A DNA stretch of 33,621 nucleotides from Copromyces sp. CBS 386.78 (GCA_030685235.1 MU839302.1:1-33621); one strand, 5' to 3'. Shown: positions 18,588 through 30,904, numbered from the stretch's first letter. Program-made: numbers and translations. Notes: generated by a model not told the origin, from the sequence alone.

Positions 18588-21500
18588 ACGCTATAAAGTT
18601 ATTTATATAAGTATAGCGTTGGAAATTTAATTTTGTTACTTCCTGTAGGGAATTAATAAAGTTCGGAAATGTAATTAGAGGAAAAAAAAACGGGATAATC
18701 GATTACATATAAATTTTATAAAGTATTAAAGCTAAATATTAGGGAGTATAACGGTACGGATAAATAAGTTTAAATTATTACCCTTAAAAAATTTAAATTT
18801 AAATAAGAAAAAGAAATAGGAAAGCGGAAGTAAAGAAAGGGTTTAATTAGAATTTAATAAACCTAGAAAAGGTATAGGAAGCGGCGGAAAAATAGATATC
18901 GATCCTAAAAAGGATTAAAACGGTAGAAGAATTAGAATTAGGATTTAATAGGTTCGACGGCGAATTCGTTAATATTATTAAAGAATTTGTCTGATACCGA
19001 AAGAAAAGTCGGGGAAAATAAATAGACTAGTAGAATTTAAAATATAAAATAGTAACGAAGGAGGTATAGCGGAAATAGTAAATATAATTTAGGAATTAAA
19101 CGCTTTTAAATTAAAAAGAGTTTGTAGAAGCGGCAATAAAAAAGAAGAAATTTATTACAAAAATTTAAAGAGTAAAATAGCGCGATTATATTATAAATAT
19201 ATTAAAAGATTCGAATAAACTTTAACTATTAAAAAAGTAGGCTGGGATACGAAATTATTATTTAGTAGATTTATTAAAATTATTACCCTTTAAATTAAAT
19301 GAGCGGGCGAACGAAGTTGAAGACTATAGTAGTAAAGTAAGTATTCTTATCGATTATTTCTTCTTGAAAATAGAAATCCCGACGGGCTATTTACTAAATT
19401 AGATTTAATTATTAAACGGCGATACCCTAATACTTATTAATAATTTAATTACCGAAGAAGATATTTAAGAAGTCCTTTCGAGGATAGCGCTAAATAAAAT
19501 ACTGGGTATCGATTAATTTTTAAATAAATTTCTAAAAATTTATAGGGAATTATTTAAATAAGTAATAACGGCTTTCGCCGTAGTAAGCCTCCGGTTTAAA
19601 TATTTCCCCTAACGGTTCAAGAATACAAAAGTAATTATTTTTAAAAAATTTAAAAAATGTGCCGAATAATAAAAATTAGCCGGGGCATAAAAATTTATAT
19701 TGCTTTTAAATAATATTAGAAAATCTTTTAAAGCTTTTATAGTAAAAATGTTAATATAAATAGCGGAAAAATATAATTTCTTCTTCGAAGGCTAAATAAG
19801 TAATTAAATAAACTATTTAACCGAATTTACTATTTAAATAATTATTAATACGGTTTATACAGTATAGAAGCTTAAAGTTATAACGTTTTTTATACTCTTC
19901 GATTTAAAGAGCGTATTCAATAAGGTTAATTATAAATAGTTCTTATATACGCTATAGGAAATATAATTCCCGAAATAAATCTTTTAATAAGTTAATAACT
20001 TCGTTACCGGGAAAAAAAATTCTTTTTTCTTCGACGATGAAACTTCTTAACCTTATAATATCGTAATAAGCGTATTATAAAACTCCCCCTTCTTATTAAT
20101 CCTTTTTATTCTCTTTATTACCCTATTATATTATAAGTAATTACTATTTAAATTACAATTACCATCTGCTTCGTTAATAATATTAATATTATTATAGTAG
20201 TTAAAATTATTGAAGAAAATTATTAGATATTTTAAGTAGTATAGGATATTTATTTAGGTTGGGTAATTAAAAGAGGAATAGAATTTGAAGTAAGTAAAAC
20301 GGAACTTATATATTTTACGTAAATAAAGGAATTAAGAATGGAAACTTTCTAGATTAAAAGAGTTATATTTAAATTAATAAAATCGATTAATTTTTTTAGG
20401 GTTTAATTAAATTAGAAATTTAATTACTAAATATATATAGAGGTAATAAAAAAAACATTTATATAAACGAACGTATTAATATAATTAGCGGCGAAAATTT
20501 AGGCTTATTTTTTACGCGAACGAAGGAGATTTATACTAAATATATTTAGAGTACAATTATATACGGAATATTAGCCTTCTATTAATTAATTGAAATTTAC
20601 AATAAATTACAAAGAATAGCGATTAGATTAGCTAAATATTAAATTAAATACTTAAAAATTATTATCGGAGCGTATAAAATTATATTAATAAGGAACTTAG
20701 AAATAGAAACCTTTTATCCGCTATTCGACCTTTATTTTAATAAGCGGGATAAAGCCTTCGAAAAAAAGTTTACTTATACGAATTAAATAGGGTTCGTCCA
20801 AAGGATTATAATTTAAGTAGTTAGCCGTATTTAAATAAAGAGAGTAAGAAGTCGGCTACCCGCCGATAAATTAAAAAAATAGTATTGCTAAAATTAAGTA
20901 AATTAAAGAATAAATATTAATAGAGAAATTTCTAATAATTATAATAGGTCCGCCTCCGGTAATAGGAATACTACCACCCCCGTTATAAATATTAGAATTA
21001 ACCACTATAGACTACGAAAAGTAATTAAAAATAATAATAATAAGAGAGTAGGTATTATATTATAATTATTAATTAATACTAGCAATAATTAAATTAGGTT
21101 AGCGGTACGAATTTACTATCGCTAATTTTAACCCGCAATTTAGTAGTAATATTATAAAACGGTATATAATTAATACAAAGCGAAAAAAGAAAGAAATTTA
21201 ATAATTAGAAGACGATAACGAATAATATTTATTATTTAAGGCGAAAAATTCCCTTTTTACTTAAATAAAGACGGAAGTTATTAACCTCCGGTCCTTCCTC
21301 TTTTTAAAAAAGGTTCTAAATATTATAATACTAATCTACTTTTATAAAACAAATAAAAAAACTTTTATATATATTATTCTAAATTATTTATAAATAGCCG
21401 ACTATTAAATAACGGTGACTGATTAGCCGTAGATGAAAGAAGAGTTCTAAATTTATTTAAACGATAGAACCCGAATTAAAAGAATCTTTTTATAGGCATT

Positions 21501-21901
21501 ACAATTTGGTAGGTTGAATGAGTATTATTTGGCAGTCGAATTGGAGGGAGAGTAGTGTAATGAATTTGCGCGGTATTTTTGAGTACGTTCGATTACAATA
21601 CTAGAATAAGAAAGTACAAGAGTAGTATTTCGATTGTTTTAGTATTAAATTGAAAGCGGTGGTAGGGAAATAGTTTATTTATTGAAGCGGTAGGTAAGTA
21701 TTATTATAGATAAAATCGAAATAGAATAGGCGCAATTTATTCGCGACCGAAAGGAATTAACTGTTTTTATCCAACAGCGCTTATCACCGTACGGTTTTTC
21801 CTCTAGAGAACTAGGAGAAGTACCCCATACTAGTAAGGCGCTATAGATAAGTAGCATAGGGAATAAGACTATTATTATTATAATCGCTATTATTATATTT
21901 T

Positions 21902-23390
21902 AAGAAATAATATCCCCTTAATTTAGTATTAAATTAAAAGGAAACTTCTTATAGGGTAATTAATAATGTAATTGAAAATACTTTATTAAAATATTAGGAA
22001 ATTATACGAAAGAGGAAAAACGTTATTCGAATAGGAAGAGACTTATAATATTATAGTAATTTAAAAGTTGGGTAGGAATTTAAATAAGGATATTTATTAG
22101 CTGAAGGGCGGTTAATATTATAGTATTGATTATTTAGAAAAGAGTAAGGCGGTAATTTATATAAATAAGAAGTGCAATTTAAAGGATTTAAATTTTTAAA
22201 TTAGGAAAGATTAGGTTATAACGATATTAAAGAATTTATAAGAACCAATAATTATTTACTCTATTTATTCCTTTATTTTCTTTTAAAGTATGTTAGAATA
22301 TTAGTAAGGGTTTCCTTTCTTCGAATTCTTCGAGGAGAAATCCTTAGCCGGCTAATATATAATTGTAGGGCATTATAATTTCTATTACCCTAATTAAAAT
22401 TTAGAGAATAGGATTAGCTCGGACGTTATAAAGTTATTTATATAAATACGGCGTTAGAAGTTTAGTTTCGTTACCCCCTATAGGGAATTAACGAGGTTTG
22501 GAAATATAATAAAAGGAGAGAAAAATAAGATAATTAACTATATATAAATTTTTCAAGGTATCGAAGCCGAATATTAGGGAGTATAACGGTACGGGTAAAC
22601 GGATTCGGATTATTACCCTTAAGAAGTTTAGGTCAAAGTAGGAAAATAGAATAGGAAAGTAGAAGTAAAGGAAAATTTTACTTAGAATTTAATATAGAAA
22701 AGGTATAGGGGGCGGTAGAAAAATAAATATCGATCCTAAAGGGGATCGAAACGGTAAAAGAGTTCGAATCAAAATTTAATAGGTTCGACGGCGAATTTAT
22801 TAGTATTATAAAAAAATTTGTCTTATATTAAAAGAAAGGTCGGGGAAAGTAAGTAAACTAGTAGAATTTAAAATATAAAGTAGTAATAAAGGAAGTACGG
22901 TAGAAGTAATAAATATAATTTAGGAATTAAATACTTTTAAATTAAAGGAAATTTGTAGAGGCGGCGATAAAAAAGAAGAAATTTATTATAAACATTTAGA
23001 ACACGAAGTAGTATAATTATATTATAAATATATTAAAAGATTTAAATAAATTTTAAATATTAAAGAGGTAAATTAGGATAGGAAATTATTATTTAATAGA
23101 TTTGTTAAAATTATTACCCCTTAAATTAAATGAGCGGGCGAACGAAATTGAAAACTAAAGTAGTAAAGTAAATACTTTTACTAATTGTTTCTTCTCGAAA
23201 GTAGAGGTTTTAATAAATTATTTTCTAAATTAGATTTAATTATTAAATAGCGGTACGTTAATATTTATTAATAATTTAATTACTGAAGAGGATATTGGGA
23301 AAAGATTTTCGAAGATAGTACTAAATAAGGTATTAGATATGAATTAGTTTTTAAATAAATTTCTAAAGATTTATAGGGAATTATTTAAAA
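21902..23390 (+). pseudogene. LINE-1F second copy, 3' part missing
   Basis: Aligns with 16508-19560 of the first copy once the antisense fragment and MITE-2 are removed, starting AAGAAATAATA in both. It contains the endonuclease region and the linker before the reverse transcriptase, then stops abruptly at TTATTTAAA (23389), where unrelated sequence (the structured motif) begins. RIP-mutated with stops throughout. Because it lacks both insertions it serves as the empty-site reference. The 3' loss is a deletion or a later rearrangement, since LINE copies normally lose their 5' end. Confidence 0.75.
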
Positions 23391-23393
23391 CAT

Positions 23394-23490
23394 AGTCTTT
23401 CCTTGGGCGGAGCCGGATATGCCCACGGAAGACAGTGAAACGCCCACGGTGAACGCATTTTTACACTGTAAAACTGGATCCACATTATCC
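23394..23490. repeat. Structured motif, copy 2, plus one minisatellite-like unit
   Basis: 23394-23447 repeats 5206-5258 with mostly transition differences and keeps both pairing options (GTCTTTCCTTGGGC with GCCCACGGAAGAC; TGGGCG with CGCCCA). It is followed by CACTGTAAAACTGGATCCAC, a single relative of the 56-bp minisatellite unit (CTGTAAA...CTGGATTCTAC). The pair therefore travels together, but in reversed order relative to 4934-5258. Confidence 0.6.
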
Positions 23491-23512
23491 GCTAATCAAT
23501 ACTAGCTAAAAT

Positions 23513-23566
23513 ATTATTAGTTTCAACACTAACCGAAACATTATTAGTTTCAATATAAACAGAAAT
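23513..23566. repeat. 27-bp tandem repeat, two copies
   Basis: ATTATTAGTTTCAA starts at 23513 and 23540; a third, weaker ATTACTAAATATTA follows at 23567. No coding signal in the surrounding 23490-23700. Confidence 0.7.
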
Positions 23567-23713
23567 ATTACTAAATATTACTTAAAAATATATTTCCCGC
23601 ATTATATTATTATTAGAAATAATCCTAGAACTCGCAAAATACTTCTAATAGCTTCCAACCGTCTTTATAACTTCAAACTCCTATTTTAACTATTACTAGC
23701 CCCCGACGGGGGG

Positions 23714-23935
23714 TATTATAGGGACGCCTATAGTATAATAGTATATAAGGACGCTCGTATCCCTATTAATATTATAAATTATAGAAACCCCTTATTCAAA
23801 TTTTATTTATAACTATTATAACTATTTTTCTGTATTTCTATCTATCCTATTTATTCCTACTTCCTTATTACATTTATATTACCTCCCTATTACTTCCCTA
23901 ATACCCAAAATCTAATCCAGTTGATTATATTAACA
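23714..23935 (+). repeat. Probable LTR (222 bp), partial or solo
   Basis: It starts TATTATAGGGACGCC (TGTTAT after one change) right after GACGGGGGG, a polypurine-like tract at 23705-23713. It has a TATA box (GTATATAAGG, 23751-23760) and ends ATATTAACA, giving the TGTTA...TAACA inverted ends common in fungal LTRs. No partner LTR and no TSD are visible, so the limits are inferred. CCCCCGACGGGGGG at 23700-23713 also forms a hairpin. Confidence 0.5.
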
Positions 23936-24179
23936 CAGAACGGGGTTTTAATTAGGGGAAGAAATATAAGTAAGCTATGAAACGTACTATTTCTCAGTCG
24001 TTATAAACGGGTACCCTATTGCTACAGCGGGGTATTTATAAAGCGATTCGATTAGGGTACGTAGAATAAGCCATATTGAACTCCTTTTTTTTTTAGTATT
24101 TTCTTACTTTATCCGAAACTTTAAAACCGTTTAAAACGGATTGGGAAAAATAGAAAAAAGTCCGGAAAGGGAGTTTACT

Positions 24180-24480
24180 AGTAAATATATAGCGATTCTG
24201 AAGTATTAGCGCTAGTAGTAATAATAGGAATAATATTAACTTAATAATAATTATTTACAATCTTACGGCGTAAATTAGAGTTACTAGCAATAACAATAAG
24301 GGTAGCGTTAATCTATTCCCCGTGTCTAATCTTACAGCACTTAACGACTAACTTGAATATTTTACGGACAACTTCCTTATCTATATTAATTTCGAAAATA
24401 ATATTCGAATCGTAAAATTAAGCAATAAAAAAGTTATTAATCTTAAGAATAACGGGTATAGCGACTGTATTAATAATTAA
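24180..24480 (-). pseudogene. Unrecognised minus-strand coding remnant
   Basis: One minus-strand phase is readable from about 24460 to 24190 with Gln-type stops (segments IPVILKINNFF, INIDKEVVRKIFKL, NATLIVIASNSNLRRK). I know no matching family. The rest of 23936-24575 shows no gene; CCGTTTAAAACGG at 24128-24140 is a short palindrome. Confidence 0.25.
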
Positions 24481-24531
24481 CAATTAATAAACGACTAAGG
24501 TAACAGTATTAATAATTAACAGTTAATAAAC
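24465..24531. repeat. 28-bp direct repeat, two copies 39 bp apart
   Basis: TATTAATAATTAACARTTAA occurs at 24468 and 24507 within 28-bp units (24465-24492 and 24504-24531). Confidence 0.75.
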
Positions 24532-24580
24532 AATAAAAGAAGAGAGAACAGGAATATAAAAATAATAGGATTAGTATTAA

Positions 24581-24754
24581 TGTGAGATCACGAACGATGG
24601 ATAACGTGATCGATGTGAAAGATGATGGATGATGCTATCTGAAAGAGAGAGAGGAGAGCGGAAAGTCTGGAGGGCTAGAAACGGTGGGCTAGAAACCCAG
24701 GGCACGAGTGGGGCGAACAAATAGTCTGTGCCCTATGCCCGGGACCCACCAACA
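24581..24754 (-). repeat. Copia-2 3' LTR (left)
   Basis: Plus-strand view starts TGTGAGATCACG and ends CCCACCAACA (174 bp). The adjoining internal sequence on the minus strand ends ATAGGGGTG (24755-24763), a short polypurine tract. Confidence 0.95.
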
Positions 24755-24869
24755 CACCCCTATAGACCGAAAGACCGCTGAATAGTCCCCCCTCTGTGTA
24801 CTATCTATACTATTTACTTATTTATATAATAATGATTCTAATGGTGTTTCATGCCCAGGGGACCTTCTT

Positions 24870-27800
24870 CTAGACCATACCTATCAGTTTGATGAATCTT
24901 GCGTACTTATCAGGTTTAAGTACCTTTGTAAGGCCATCTGCTGGTATCTCCTCGCCGGGTAAATGTTCGACCGTAAACGTCCCTTTCTCTACCTCTTGAA
25001 TTAGCCATTTGTACCGTATATCGATGTAACGGTTTCTGGCTAATATATTAAGGTTGAGCATACGATCTTTCGTATTGCTATTATCGGTATAGAATATTTT
25101 ATTGACCTTCTAAAGGCCCAAATCCATATTAAGGTCGTCTAACATCCCTCCTACCCAATTAAAAGTTTTTACCGTTAGTACCAAATTAGTAAATTCGGCT
25201 TTAATCGTATTTATTATTACTAAATCCTATTTCTTTAATTTCTATAAGACGGGACTACAAGTAAAGAATACGACGTAACTAGTAATACTCTTCCTTAATA
25301 GGATATCGTCGGCGAAAGAGGCGTCCGCACAAGTATAAAAGGATAGCGCTATTAACAGTAATAATATACCTCCTAAAACGATGCCTAAATTTATAAACTT
25401 AGAAAGGTATTACTAAAAGTATTTAATAACGACGAAGTATCTATGCGTAGGAGCCGTATTTACTTCGCACAATTTACTAACTATAAATAAAATATCTAGC
25501 CGTATATTTATCGACAATTAATTTAGGGATCTAATCTTCTTAAAGTAGGATTTAACCTCCTTAAGGGATACGTCAACACCCCTATAAATCTTATAATCCG
25601 GCGGCCATAGGGTTTTAACGCCGTAGAATTTAAATTTACCGTCGTTAAACTTCGTAATTAATATATAGGTATATCTTTCTTAAAATATAAAAATTATACG
25701 AATTTAGCGATCCCTAACGATATTACAACCTAGAAAGGTACGTACCTCTCCCAATTATTTAAGCTTAAAGTAACTAGCTAAATAATCTTTTACTTAATTA
25801 ACTACAATAATAATTACTACGGTAACGAGGAGGTCGTTAATGTAAAGGACTAATAATGTACCTAACTCCTTATTAATAAGTAGATACGAATCTATATTAA
25901 TAGGTATAAATCTAGTACTCTTAAAAACGGGTAACAAAGTTTAAAATTAATAAAGAAGTAACTATTTAAAATTATACAACGCTTTATTAAATTAGTAGAC
26001 AACGTCCCGTTTATTATAATTGGGTAATACTTTTTCGAGAATTATAAATTATTTAACATAATATTTAGTATCGTTTAGGATAGAGGTATTAAAGAAAGCG
26101 GTATCGAAGTTAAATTAATAATATTTATAATTATTAACCGCTATAAAGGCTAAGAAAAATTATACACTTACTGAATATATAACCGCTACGTAAATATTTT
26201 AAACGGCCTAATTTCCTTCTTCGAAATTACTACAAACTACCTATCTAACTCTAGCTATCCAATCCTTTTAATCAATAAAATATTTTTCGTCGTAAACCTA
26301 TTTACCGGGTAAAACTTTTATATCGCTAAATCTAAATACTAATTTATAAACCTCACAATTCTTTAAGGCCTTAACCTACTTCTTTATAGTTAAGAGCTAA
26401 TATATCTCGTAGTTCGGTTGCCTACGTACTAAGCGATAGTTCTTAAGGATGTACTACTACGGTTAAACTATACAAACTATATCGTAATCGACCTTTATAA
26501 CCGTAAAATAATACTCAAATAGACTACGTTGTACTAGACGACTCTCTATTATACTATAATAATTATTAGGTAATATAACCTTCTCTTAAACAATATTACC
26601 GTTACTATCCTTAACCTTCTAGCTATAATAGTCGTAACTAGCGGGTTTGGCTAACGAATAATGTAGTCGAAATAGCTGGGGAAAATCGATCGGTTGAACA
26701 GGAGTAATTTATTAAATAGGCGGCTAGAGAGAGCTGGTAGGAGGCTAAAGCTATAGTTTACTAATATTTATACTTAAAGTAGGGTCGAAACTTCGAAATC
26801 GGTTAGGGGTATTAATCGAGGGCAAGCGAACTTCTAATACGGGTTGCTATAATGAGCTAGGCAATAGTATACCTAGTGCAATGTATACGGTTAGTTTATT
26901 ATTATCAAAAAGATCGCATTGTTCGCGGGGTCTAGGATCCTCCTCATTAAAATCTTTAAAATCCAGCAATTAATCTTTATCGTAATTATAATTTTAATTA
27001 TCACCCTTATGGACTGACTCCTCTTCAATGGAATCTAAAATGCCCTACTAATTTAGCGTTGGCGATAGGGAAGTTTGTTAATAATGGGAGGATTGTTCTA
27101 GAAGAATTAGAGCGCTCTAGGTAATTAGAGCGCTCTAGGTAATTGGAGCGCCTTATTAAGGTACTAGGGTAGGTTCTAGAGTGAAGGGTAGCGTAATAGT
27201 CGTATCTCCTAGTTTCTAGACTATATAATACGAGGGAGGTATAAATACTTATTATAATTAGGACTACTATGATTGTAACTAGGGAGTCTTACTATTAATC
27301 TTAATCCAAATCTGGTAGCCGCTATCTACAACCTTATTAATCTCATTAACTATTTGATTAGAAAAGATAACGTAGTATTTAACGATATTGCTGTTACTAT
27401 TACGGATTTAATTTTGGTTGGCTATATCCTCCTCCAAAAACGTTACCGTACTAGCTCTAACAATTTCGCCTATATCTAGGTTCTAGATAAATATAATACG
27501 GCTATAAAGGTTATTAAAACCGATAAAATATCCTTTCTATACTCTAGTACGAAACTTATTTCCCTACGGTCGTTTCTATAGTTTAATAAAATAATACGTA
27601 ATGTAGAAATAAGACCGTAAGTATTTAATATAGGGTTATTTAATCTCGTTAGGGAAATTAGCAATTTCCGCCAGTAATTCCTATAGGCTACGACCGTTAT
27701 AAGCTTTCGAAGGTAAAAGGTTAAGAACCTTAATGCTGTAAGCCGTTATAAAAGGCTAAAGATATTCTAATATACCCAAATCTAATATTAAGGCTCTAGT

Positions 27801-29953
27801 ACATTGTATAATAATAGCGCTAACTCTCTCGATCTTACCTTACATCTATAGGGTATAGGGTATTAATTTAAATAATTCCACCCCCTCTAATCTTGCCCAA
27901 TTAACGATCTTACTATTCTAAAACTCCTTAATACTAAAACCGAATTCTAGACCGCTATTAAGGCTAAAAACCCTAATCTTAAGACCGCTCTAGAGCTCAA
28001 CCTATTTTTTAAACTCTTTAATCTAGGTAAACGCATCGCCTTTATTAACTATAAACCTTGCCCAATAGAAACCTATTACCTTATAAACGAAATAGATCAT
28101 ATATCTATATCCTTTATAGCCTAATATTATATAGGAAACGACGTCGACGTAGATATAAGCCATAGGTTAAATCGTAACCTTACTAGCGATCTTAGGGATT
28201 ACATCGTATACCTTAGCCTTAATACAAGCCTCACAAAAATAATCTTAGGTATTACTAAGTTTAATACTAACCGCTTCATAGGCTTTAAGGACTTAATCCC
28301 TACCTACGTACATAAATCGGCAATATATTATTAAGTAATTAATTAACGTTATTATAGCATAACGGGTATTTTAAGGGAAATCTAGGTATACGAGAACTAG
28401 TAATACTAGAAAGTTATTAATCCATCTACACTAGATAATAACCTTATAAGCCGTAATCTAATTAAATCGCATATCCCAAACCATACCGTTATCGAAAAAA
28501 CCCTTAGTCGTAAACAAATTTGCTAGGGTACTAAGGGAATAAATCACGTTCTTAATCCGAACCGTAACATTAATATTCGTTATAGTTAATATTATAAGCT
28601 CTACTATACCTATATAATAGGCGTACGTAGAATTACCATTACCAATAGTATAAACGATAGGATAAGGAAGCGGTTGCAAGTCAATAAACTACTTCAAATA
28701 GTTAAAAATATTCGAAGTACAACCAAAATCGTATATAACTAGATCGTACATATTTATTTACCTTAAAACCTATTAGTCTTTAACAACGTCACCTTATATA
28801 TATTAAAATTATAAATTTAAACCAATTAATTAAAAATTATCAATACGCTAAATAGCGTTAGCTAAGGGCTCTAGTAAAAATCTATACCGCTAGTAGCCAT
28901 AAACATTCCGCCACTATAAAGGAGGGCAAATCCCGTAATAGCCGGGGCAATAAAATTAGAAGAACCGTTATTAGCTAAGGCACTAGTGCCGGCAGCGGCC
29001 TTCTTAGCGAGAACCTCTTTCTTAGGCTTCCAAGAATTAGGAGCCTACTCAAGGTTACAAACCCAACAAATCTCTACCTTGCTCGAGACGTAATAACCGC
29101 ACAGCATATGCTTCTAGGTCTTATAAATCTTCTTATCGCACAAAGTACACTAGAGTCGCTTATCGTCTTTCTCCTTAGTAGAAGTATTATTACTCGTACT
29201 AATATTATTCAAAGTCGCAATATTACTAGTCTTACTAATATTAACGTTGAAGTTAGGCATGCGAGCCTCAATAATACCGATATTACTTAACTTAGCCAAC
29301 AGATCACCAATCGTCATCTACTTATCCTCCAAAGCCTTCGACCAATATCTAGCGTCGATAGGGTAAATATCTTTAACCGCGTTATATAGGTGGCCGATCT
29401 TAATATCATCGGTAAACTCGTACTTAGTATCGTAGACGCGCTTACGAAGCTTAATATACTAATTGAAAAAGGATCCTATAGAATCGAAGTTGGATTTTTT
29501 AATAATTATAAACGCGTAGAAAACCTCTATATAAACCTCATTAATAACGCGAGCGATACAGGATTGGACGAGGTTAAACAGTGCCTTCGGATCTTTACCC
29601 TTCCTATCCCAACCGTTAATTATAAGGGTAGTAGTAACCGATTCGTTCTTAAGGGTGGACAACAGAACCTTTATAGCACCGGTACGTTTTATATACTAGG
29701 CCTCGTACTTCTCTAGTTCAATTTCCTCGTCGGGCTCAGTAGGGGGATTCTTGGCGAAGATAAACTTGTACAGACCTAGGGAATCAAATTCGGCCTCGAG
29801 GCCTTACTCCTAATTATCGATATTCTGTTCGCCCAGAAGGTAGACGAGGGAGGATAAAGTAGATATAGCGATCTTATAGTTATCGCTATTATCGCTTTTA
29901 CTTATTTAGTAGAAGAGATTGAAGTTTGCGCTAGTTACTGAACTAAACGCTAT
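24870..29953 (-). pseudogene. Copia-2 gag-pol polyprotein, disrupted
   Basis: The likely start is at 29951-29953, where ATG now reads ATA, followed by a Ser-rich AFSSVTS start. Gag runs to about 29000 (GLEAEFDSLGLYKF, RKGKDPKALFNL) with a Cys/His cluster and WKPKKE near 29020-29110. The protease motif DFG (from DSG, 28722-28730) is followed by IGNGNS and NVIYS. Integrase: YIYVDVVSY and GYKGYRY near 28090-28160, SLNSGLEFGFS near 27945-27980, IERVSA near 27830. Reverse transcriptase has YVDD changed to YIND at 25833-25844. RNase H has FYTCADASFADD near 25320 and a kept end RYIDIRYKWL...ADGLTKVL before the stop at 24870. RIP-type stops occur in all domains. Same mechanism as Copia-1; inactive. 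Confidence 0.92.
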
Positions 29954-30193
29954 GCTTCATATAGTCGCTTAACTATTTTGTGTTGATTGTATTAGTAAAG
30001 TTGACCGTGCTGGGTATAGAGTACAGCAACTATTTCCCAAAATCTTTATAGGGCAAACGTAGGAAGTTTGTCGCGCGTTTCTTCGACGATCTTTTATCGA
30101 TGCACGATCGTTTCTACTACCCATTTCTCGAATGCTAGAAGACCGTAAGGCTTACTATATTGTTGGTAATTGCTAATATTCACAGGGAAGGTA

Positions 30194-30207
30194 GAGGGCT
30201 CATAACC
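30194..30207 (-). promoter_or_regulatory. Copia-2 primer binding site (initiator tRNA-Met half)
   Basis: The minus strand reads GGTTATGAGCCCTC immediately after the 5' LTR. GGTTATGAGCCC is complementary to the anticodon stem-loop of fungal initiator tRNA-Met. It is unmutated here and explains the RIP-altered version in Copia-1. Confidence 0.85.
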
Positions 30208-30381
30208 TATAAGATCACGAACGATGGATAACGTGATCGATGTGAAAGATGATGGATGATACTATCTAAAAGAGAGAAAGGAGAGCGGAAAGTCTGGAGG
30301 GCTAGAAACGGTGGGCTAGAAACCCAGGGCACGAGTGGGGCGAACAGATGGTCTGTGCCCTGTGCCCGGGACCCACCAACA
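30208..30381 (-). repeat. Copia-2 5' LTR (right)
   Basis: 174 bp, TATAAGATCACG...CCCACCAACA in plus view (the first TGTG reads TATA). About 95 percent identical to the left LTR. The open frame at 30256-30453 crosses the LTR end and is not a gene. Confidence 0.95.
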
Positions 30382-30410
30382 ATTAATACCTTACATACAA
30401 ACTACTATTT

Positions 30411-30487
30411 ACTAAATACTCCTTCTATTACTAAATACTCCTTCCATTATTAAATACTCCTTCTATACACTAAATACTCCTCCTATT
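30411..30487. repeat. 19-bp minisatellite, four copies
   Basis: ACTAAATACTCCTTCTATT and variants start at 30411, 30430, 30449 (20 bp) and 30469. It lies between Copia-2 and the Helitron-like remnant. Confidence 0.9.
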
Positions 30488-30904
30488 AATTGAAGGTAAG
30501 AAACTACTTATAGTCCAAACTTCCTAAATATATTTTTCAAAATACCTGTAAATTAACTTCCTCTCAAACGTAGCAGTCTACTAGCAATATTTTTACGGGG
30601 TCTTCTACAAGGCCTTCCTAAATTTATACCTAATCTACCAAATTTAATTACACTATTCCTTTACTTCTTCCAATTATATTACTTACTCTACCTCTACTTA
30701 ATATACTACTAATTGTATTACCGGGCAATCTTCTACGAAGTCTATTACAAGATTTACCGCACCTCCTACCCGGGGCCGGTTAATTATTATCGGAATTATC
30801 GTCCAGAATATTACCCGGGCCGGGGCCGATAGCCCGTATACAGTTAAAAGCCGGGGGGTTCTATTAACGCCCGTACCCGCGTAGCAATAATAGTTATCCA
30901 AGAA
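30488..30904 (-). other. 3' flank of the Helitron-like helicase, no recognised gene
   Basis: AT-rich with a GC patch at 30770-30850, where GGGCCGGGGCC and GGGGCCGG repeat in direct order. A minus-strand opening (30698-30901) lies just after the helicase frame but resembles nothing known. I looked for a Helitron 3' end (hairpin followed by CTRR) and could not fix one. Confidence 0.35.

Larger units (their letters stand above)
16620..20800 (+). pseudogene. LINE endonuclease-reverse transcriptase ORF2 remnant
   Basis: The endonuclease part is split by the inserted fragment: EETYDVIAI before it (the family's D-V-AIQEP motif, with EP lost), and after it YYS...IIYVNKK, YSIYSF and VRDYN-YYPNW (family GDFN-HHPxW, His read as Tyr) at about 18115-18150. 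The reverse transcriptase part has FDLKSVFNKVNY at about 19900-19930 and ...NFVTGKK at about 19990. The [FY]xDD box lies in a run of TTA/TAG near 20185-20200. A conserved thumb part reads IRNIS...IYNK near 20555-20600. The end (about 20685-20860) matches the fragment at 16713-17840. Order and motifs fit fungal Tad1-type ORF2. Stops at Trp and Gln positions are dense. Confidence 0.75.
16508..21880 (+). mobile_element. LINE-1F: Tad-like non-LTR retrotransposon, nested and RIP-inactivated
   Basis: Plus-strand element with endonuclease then reverse transcriptase remnants, ending in a GACTATTATTATTAT tail at about 21866-21880. It is interrupted by an inverted fragment of its own 3' end (16713-17840) and by MITE-2 (18173-18579). 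The flanks TAATTATTATTATTATTTTTA (16487-16507) and the related stretch at 21881-21901 look like a RIP-diverged target duplication of about 21 bp. The endonuclease begins close to the 5' end, so an ORF1 is missing or lies outside. Confidence 0.8.
24581..30381 (-). mobile_element. Copia-2: complete Ty1/Copia LTR retrotransposon on minus strand
   Basis: 5801 bp with 174-bp direct LTRs and a perfect 5-bp TSD (ATTAA at 24576-24580 and 30382-30386). Minus-strand order gag, protease, integrase, reverse transcriptase, RNase H. The LTRs differ at about 8 positions, all A/G on the plus strand. It belongs to a different family from Copia-1 (different LTR sequence and length). Gag and the C-terminus of RNase H are noticeably better kept than the middle of pol. 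Confidence 0.95.

Noticed and set aside
21675..21857. 60-codon minus-strand opening
   Set aside because: Lies in the 3' untranslated part of the LINE; the same sequence in the antisense copy at 16735-16920 is not coding-like.
29108..29716. Plus-strand openings opposite Copia-2 gag
   Set aside because: Shadows of the minus-strand gag frame, which continues on both sides with coherent sequence.
30256..30453. 65-codon plus-strand opening as a gene
   Set aside because: Spans the Copia-2 LTR and the 19-bp minisatellite.
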